A stretch of DNA of 64,000 nt, taken from CAZWKQ01 sp964634005. GTDB taxonomy: Bacteria; Bacteroidota; Bacteroidia; Bacteroidales; JACABE01. The position numbers and the translations under genes were made by a program. Location: assembly GCA_964634005.1 (NCBI GenBank), contig CAZWKQ010000003.1, positions 62,001-126,000 of the forward strand. The letters are read 5' to 3'. Below the pieces are notes generated by a model. The model worked only from the letters and a program-made list of their open reading frames with translations, searched no databases and was not told the DNA's origin. Of this stretch, positions 60,346 through 64,000 are shown piece after piece (the first letter of the stretch is position 1; each line of letters starts with the position of its first letter).

Positions 60346-62061
60346 TTGAAAAAATTATTCCGACAAAAACCTGTTTCTTCGTTAATTGATGATATAAACA
60401 TTAACGACCTTGGAAATAAAGGCATGAAACGCAGTTTGGGGGTGCGTGATTTAACTGCACTTGGAATAGCTGCTATTATTGGGGCAGGCATTTTCAGTAC
60501 AATAGGAACGGCTGCAGTTAACGGAGGTCCTGCTGTTTCATTATTATTTGTTTTTACTGCTATCGCCTGCGGTTTTTCGGCTTTATGCTATGCGCAGTTT
60601 GCTTCGGGCATTCCTATCAGCGGAAGTGCATACACTTACGCATATGTCAGTTTTGGCGAATTAATTGCATGGATTATCGGATGGGATTTGATAATGGAAT
60701 ATGCTGTCGGTAATATAGCTGTTGCAATATCTTGGTCTGATTATTTTACTGCCATTTTATCGGGTTTAGGATTGCATGTCCCCGATTATTTAAGCATGGA
60801 TTTCCTCAGTGCCAAAAGAGGATACGGAGAAGCTATAAACTATTTAACTGTAAATGCAGATATTTCACAATTACCATATCATGCAAAACAGGCTTTTTTA
60901 GCATGGAATAATGCACCTGAGATTTTTGGTATAAAGGTAATAGCCGATATTCCGGCTTTTACAATTGTTGTTTTGATTTCAGTACTTGTTTACAGAGGTA
61001 TTTATGAAACCAAAGTTGCAGGCAATATTTTGGTACTTTTAAAACTGATAATATTATTACTTGTAATAGCTGTGGGGGCTTTCTATGTTCAGCCTCATAA
61101 TTGGAGCCCTTTTGCTCCCAATGGAATTGGAGGTGTACTCAAAGGGGTTGCAGGAGTATTTTTTGCCTATATAGGATTCGATGCTATATCTACTACTGCC
61201 GAAGAATGTAAAAACCCCCAAAAAGACCTGCCTCGCTCAATGATTTATGCACTATTAATAACAACTGTTTTATATGTTCTTATAAGTTTAGTACTTACCG
61301 GAATGGTTCATTACTCCGAACTTGGAGTTGGCGACCCTTTAGCCTATGCTTTTGAAAAACTGAATTTAAACAAATTGTCCGGAATTATTGCTGTAAGTGC
61401 TATAATAGCAATGGCCGGAGTATTGTTGGTTTTTCAAGTCGGACAACCGAGAATATGGATGAGCATGAGTAGAGACGGCTTACTTCCGCAAAGATTCTCA
61501 AACCTCCACCCAAAATACAAAACACCTAAGTTTTCTACTATTATCGCCGGGGTATTGGTTGCCGTTCCTGCACTTTTTATGAACCTTACAGAAGTCACTG
61601 ATTTGACAAGCATAGGTACCTTATTTGCTTTTGTTCTTGTTTCGGGCGGAGTATTAGTTATGGATGCCGGGAAAAATAATCAACAATTCAAACCAAAATT
61701 TAAAGTTTATTACTTAAACAGCAGATATTTTTTACCTATAGTTTGGTTAATTGTACTTTCTTCGATTTATTTTCTTAATAATGAAGGCTTTTATTCATTT
61801 TTCGAAAAAAGAAATTTTATTAACTGGGATATTTTTAAACATCAAATTCCTTTTTTGCTGTTTTTAATTGTTGCATTTATAATAAGTTTTATGGCAATAG
61901 TGAAAAAATATTCGCTAATTCCGGTTTTAGGACTTTTAACTAATCTATACTTAATGTCAGAACTGGGAATTACCAATTGGTTGAGATTCCTTATTTGGCT
62001 CACAATAGGTTTAATTCTGTACTTCTTCTACGGTAAAAAACACAGTAAATTAAATATTTAA
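60346..62061 (+). CDS. APC-superfamily amino acid permease
   Basis: 571 residues with about 12-14 membrane helices and the APC opening RDLTALGIAAIIGAGIFSTI (G-A-G-I-F in helix 1). FFAYIGFDAISTTAEECKNP with QKDLPRSMIYALLITTVLYV marks helix 6, and RIWMSMSRDGLLPQRFSNLH with PKYKTPKFSTIIAGVLVAVP completes the CAT-type cationic amino acid transporter layout. The substrate specificity is not proven. The start is a TTG in a weak context. It lies 19 bases after the transglutaminase gene and 11 before the SDR gene, so co-transcription is possible. Confidence 0.92.
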   Translation: MKKLFRQKPVSSLIDDININDLGNKGMKRSLGVRDLTALGIAAIIGAGIFSTIGTAAVNGGPAVSLLFVFTAIACGFSALCYAQFASGIPISGSAYTYAYVSFGELIAWIIGWDLIMEYAVGNIAVAISWSDYFTAILSGLGLHVPDYLSMDFLSAKRGYGEAINYLTVNADISQLPYHAKQAFLAWNNAPEIFGIKVIADIPAFTIVVLISVLVYRGIYETKVAGNILVLLKLIILLLVIAVGAFYVQPHNWSPFAPNGIGGVLKGVAGVFFAYIGFDAISTTAEECKNPQKDLPRSMIYALLITTVLYVLISLVLTGMVHYSELGVGDPLAYAFEKLNLNKLSGIIAVSAIIAMAGVLLVFQVGQPRIWMSMSRDGLLPQRFSNLHPKYKTPKFSTIIAGVLVAVPALFMNLTEVTDLTSIGTLFAFVLVSGGVLVMDAGKNNQQFKPKFKVYYLNSRYFLPIVWLIVLSSIYFLNNEGFYSFFEKRNFINWDIFKHQIPFLLFLIVAFIISFMAIVKKYSLIPVLGLLTNLYLMSELGITNWLRFLIWLTIGLILYFFYGKKHSKLNI

Positions 62062-62071
62062 CTTTAAAAAT

Positions 62072-62848
62072 ATGAATACAGTTCTAATAACAGGTGCTTC
62101 GGGAGGAATTGGTTACGAATTTGCAAAGTTATTTGCAAAAATGAATTATCGACTTATTCTTGTTGCTCGCAATAAAGATAAACTTGAAAAAATTGCAAAT
62201 GAGATCAACCAACAAAATGCTTCTGTCGAAGTAATAATTTTTGCAACAGACTTATCACAAACCGAAAATATAGGAAGTTTATACAAATTTACCGAAGATA
62301 ATAATTATTTCATTGAAGTATTAATAAACAATGCCGGTTTTGGAGACTATGGTTATTTTTATAATACAAGCTTTGAAAAAGAGCAACAAATGATAAATTT
62401 GAATATTACCGCTCTCACTTATCTTACTAAACTTTATTTGAAACAAATGATTGAAAGAAAAAGCGGAAAAATATTAAATGTAGCCTCTATCGCTTCATTT
62501 CAGCCCGGGCCGACCATGGCAGTATATTTTGCTACCAAAGCTTACGTTTTATCTTTCACTGAAGCTCTGGCACAAGAATTAAAAAATACAGGTGTTACAA
62601 TAACAGCTCTTTGCCCGGGACCCACAAAAACAGATTTTATTTCTTCGGCAAATGCTCAAAATGCAGGATTTTTCAAAGGCCGCGGTTTATCGGATGCAAA
62701 TAAAGTAGCTCAATTCGGAGTAAAAATGTTGATGAAAAAAAAGACTATTGCCATTTACGGAATAATCAACAAAATAATGATATTTTCCATCAGGTTATTA
62801 CCAAGAAAAACAGTTGCCTTTATAGTAAAAAAAATTGCGTCGGAATAA
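62072..62848 (+). CDS. short-chain dehydrogenase/reductase (SDR)
   Basis: 258 residues. The cofactor motif TGASGGIGYEFAKLFAK (TGxxxGxG) lies at the N-terminus and FATDLSQTENI marks the adenine-ring strand. INNAGFGDYGYFY (NNAG) follows near residue 87. The catalytic Ser is in LNVASIASFQPGPTM and the Tyr-Lys pair in VYFATKAYVLSF (Y-x3-K), then LCPGPTKTDF. A basic residue at the end of the second strand (RNKDKLEKIA) suggests NADPH. The DltE/YqjQ type is likely. The substrate is unknown. Confidence 0.9.
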   Translation: MNTVLITGASGGIGYEFAKLFAKMNYRLILVARNKDKLEKIANEINQQNASVEVIIFATDLSQTENIGSLYKFTEDNNYFIEVLINNAGFGDYGYFYNTSFEKEQQMINLNITALTYLTKLYLKQMIERKSGKILNVASIASFQPGPTMAVYFATKAYVLSFTEALAQELKNTGVTITALCPGPTKTDFISSANAQNAGFFKGRGLSDANKVAQFGVKMLMKKKTIAIYGIINKIMIFSIRLLPRKTVAFIVKKIASE

Positions 62849-62898
62849 AAAAAGTATCTAAAGTTGAGATAAAAGAAACTATTTTAGTATAAAATTGT

Positions 62899-62906
62899 TA
62901 ATTTTG
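62899..62906 (+). promoter_or_regulatory. Bacteroidota -7 promoter element for trpS (TAATTTTG), very close to the ATG
   Basis: TAATTTTG fits TAnnTTTG and ends only 7 bases before the trpS ATG at 62914. Transcription from it would start at or within a base or two of the start codon, giving an almost leaderless mRNA. Confidence 0.4.
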
Positions 62907-62913
62907 CAGCATT

Positions 62914-63909
62914 ATGGAAATAGTTGTTAGTGGAATAAGACCAACCGGGGATTTACATTTAGGTAATTATTTTGGTGCTTTAAAGAATTTTTTAAAAATG
63001 CAATATCTAAATAATTGTTATTTTTTTATTGCCGATTATCATTCTTTAACTACACATCCTACGCCGTCCGATTTACACGGTAACGTAAAAAGAGTGCTTA
63101 TAAACTATCTTGCAGCAGGCTTAGATCCCGAAGCATCAACAATTTATATTCAAAGCGATGTACCTCAGGTAGCTGAATTATATCTGCTTCTAAACATGAA
63201 TGCCTATGTAGGTGAGCTTGAAAGAGTTGCAAGTTTTAAGGAAAAAGTCAGAAAGCAACCAAATAACGTTAATGCCGGATTGCTGACATATCCTACGTTG
63301 ATGGCTGCTGATGTTATTATTCACAAAGCTCATAAAGTACCTGTTGGTAAAGACCAGGAGCAGCATCTGGAAATGATGAGAAACTTTGTTAACAGATTCA
63401 ACCGATTGTATAATGTAAACTATTTTCCCGAACCTGTTGCTTACAATTTTGGCGAAGAACTTATAAAAATACCCGGACTTGACGGCAGTACCAAAATGTC
63501 GAAGTCTGACAATGAAAATTCTTGCATTTTTCTTTGCGATACTCCCGAAGCTATTAGAAAAAAAATGAAAAGAGCAGTTACCGATTCAGGTCCTACTGAA
63601 CCCAATCAACCGAAACCTCAACCTATTGAGAACCTCTTTCAAATTATGAAAGTAGTATCTTCGGATGAAACTTTGAATTACTTCGAAAATTTATATAATA
63701 ATTGTCAAATCCGATATGGTGATTTTAAAAATCAGCTTGCAGAAGATATTATAAAATTCACTGAACCTTTCAGAGAAAGAATATTAGAACTTTCAAACGA
63801 TAACGAATATTTAAGAAAAGTTGCTAAAACAGGTGCCGAAAAAGCAAAAGAAAGTGCTGATAAAACAATAAAGGAAGTGCGTGAAATTATTGGATTTAAA
63901 CCCTTTTAA
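62914..63909 (+). CDS. trpS: tryptophanyl-tRNA synthetase
   Basis: 331 residues, a class I synthetase. The HIGH-type motif TGDLHLGNYFGALKNFLKM lies at the N-terminus and KMSKS is in GLDGSTKMSKSDNENSCIFL. The tryptophan-site residues FIADYHSLTTHPTPSDL and the dimer-interface stretch MAADVIIHKAHKVPVGKDQE are also there. The length is normal. It is likely leaderless or nearly so given the -7 element position. A short partial reading frame follows at 63921. Confidence 0.97.
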   Translation: MEIVVSGIRPTGDLHLGNYFGALKNFLKMQYLNNCYFFIADYHSLTTHPTPSDLHGNVKRVLINYLAAGLDPEASTIYIQSDVPQVAELYLLLNMNAYVGELERVASFKEKVRKQPNNVNAGLLTYPTLMAADVIIHKAHKVPVGKDQEQHLEMMRNFVNRFNRLYNVNYFPEPVAYNFGEELIKIPGLDGSTKMSKSDNENSCIFLCDTPEAIRKKMKRAVTDSGPTEPNQPKPQPIENLFQIMKVVSSDETLNYFENLYNNCQIRYGDFKNQLAEDIIKFTEPFRERILELSNDNEYLRKVAKTGAEKAKESADKTIKEVREIIGFKPF

Positions 63910-63920
63910 TTCTAATTATT

Positions 63921-64000
63921 ATGGATAAAAGAAGCACATCATCAATAGTTTTTGAATGGCTTTTAAAAGTCAGCGTTGTTTTTTTCCTTTTTTCGGTTTT
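63921..64000 (+). CDS. start of an unidentified gene (partial, cut by the window end)
   Basis: An ATG at 63921, 11 bases after the trpS stop, opens MDKRSTSSIVFEWLLKVSVV then a hydrophobic helix (FFLFSV). Only 26 codons are visible. It looks like the first membrane segment of an integral membrane protein, but I cannot name the family. Confidence 0.5.
   Translation, partial: MDKRSTSSIVFEWLLKVSVVFFLFSV

Noticed and set aside
1..64000. CRISPR arrays, rRNA operons, insertion sequences and prophage genes
   Set aside because: I looked for short regularly spaced repeats, rRNA signatures, transposases and integrases on both strands and saw none. The 33-base-spaced repeats at 42591 have only three copies and coding overlap, so they are not a CRISPR array.

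Overview
The window is a low-GC (roughly one third G+C) chromosomal segment from a member of the Bacteroidota, most likely a free-living Bacteroidales-like lineage. This rests on several independent signs. There are type IX secretion (T9SS) cargo proteins with both type A and type B C-terminal signals, and a PorE-like OmpA protein. A complete Na+-pumping NADH:quinone reductase operon (nqrABCDEF) is present, as are DUF3276/PUR and DUF5683 proteins. Many genes are preceded by a Bacteroidota-type -7 element, TAnnTTTG. No rRNA, CRISPR array or intact transposase was seen. One tRNA gene, tRNA-Gln(TTG), is present.

Layout. 1-1306: the tail of a probable PorW/SprE lipoprotein, a bactofilin, an AtpZ/AtpI-like protein and a small membrane protein. 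1442-3885: a T9SS type A cargo protein and a MORN-variant repeat protein, then tRNA-Gln on the minus strand. 4057-8390 (minus): tolC-like gene, periplasmic adaptor, tsaB and a double universal stress protein, packed as one operon with no pump gene. 8924-19684: a giant PKD-repeat T9SS protein (about 2930 residues) converging with a PorE-like protein. 19935-24467: a split transketolase whose two halves flank a von Willebrand A protein, then an MFS permease. 24532-28234: a class IV aminotransferase and a large AsmA-family protein with an unusual helical tail. 28328-31845: nusB, DUF1573 lipoprotein, yajC, YbbR-like, coaE. 31853-35631 (minus): two tandem chemoreceptors. 35738-40331 (minus): parA, parB, DUF5683, dapB, lepB. 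40486-45094 (minus strand, with plus-strand remnants): a PUR protein, an AAA_14/DUF4143 ATPase behind a triple repeat, a decayed MntA/HepT module on the plus strand, GtrA, a PagL-like deacylase and a GxxExxY protein. 45169-46893: lysS. 47157-53013: nqrABCDEF. 53091-60327: a TPR/MORN protein of 1104 residues and two DUF3857/transglutaminase proteins, one with a complete triad and one without. 60346-64000: an amino-acid permease, an SDR oxidoreductase, trpS and the first codons of an unknown gene.

Themes. Housekeeping operons (nusB-coaE, parAB-lepB, nqr, lysS, trpS) alternate with genes for a large exported and surface proteome: T9SS cargo, PKD, MORN, VWA, AsmA and transglutaminase proteins. 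The most distinctive accessory material is the 40.8-45.2 kb region, which has signs of toxin-antitoxin decay and repeat-associated genes, and the exported TPR/MORN-transglutaminase cluster at 53-60 kb. I did not find a system that I can claim is new. The best candidates for undescribed biology are the active/inactive transglutaminase pair with its MORN partner, the VWA gene inside the transketolase locus, and the 33-bp-spaced repeats at the start of the AAA_14 gene.
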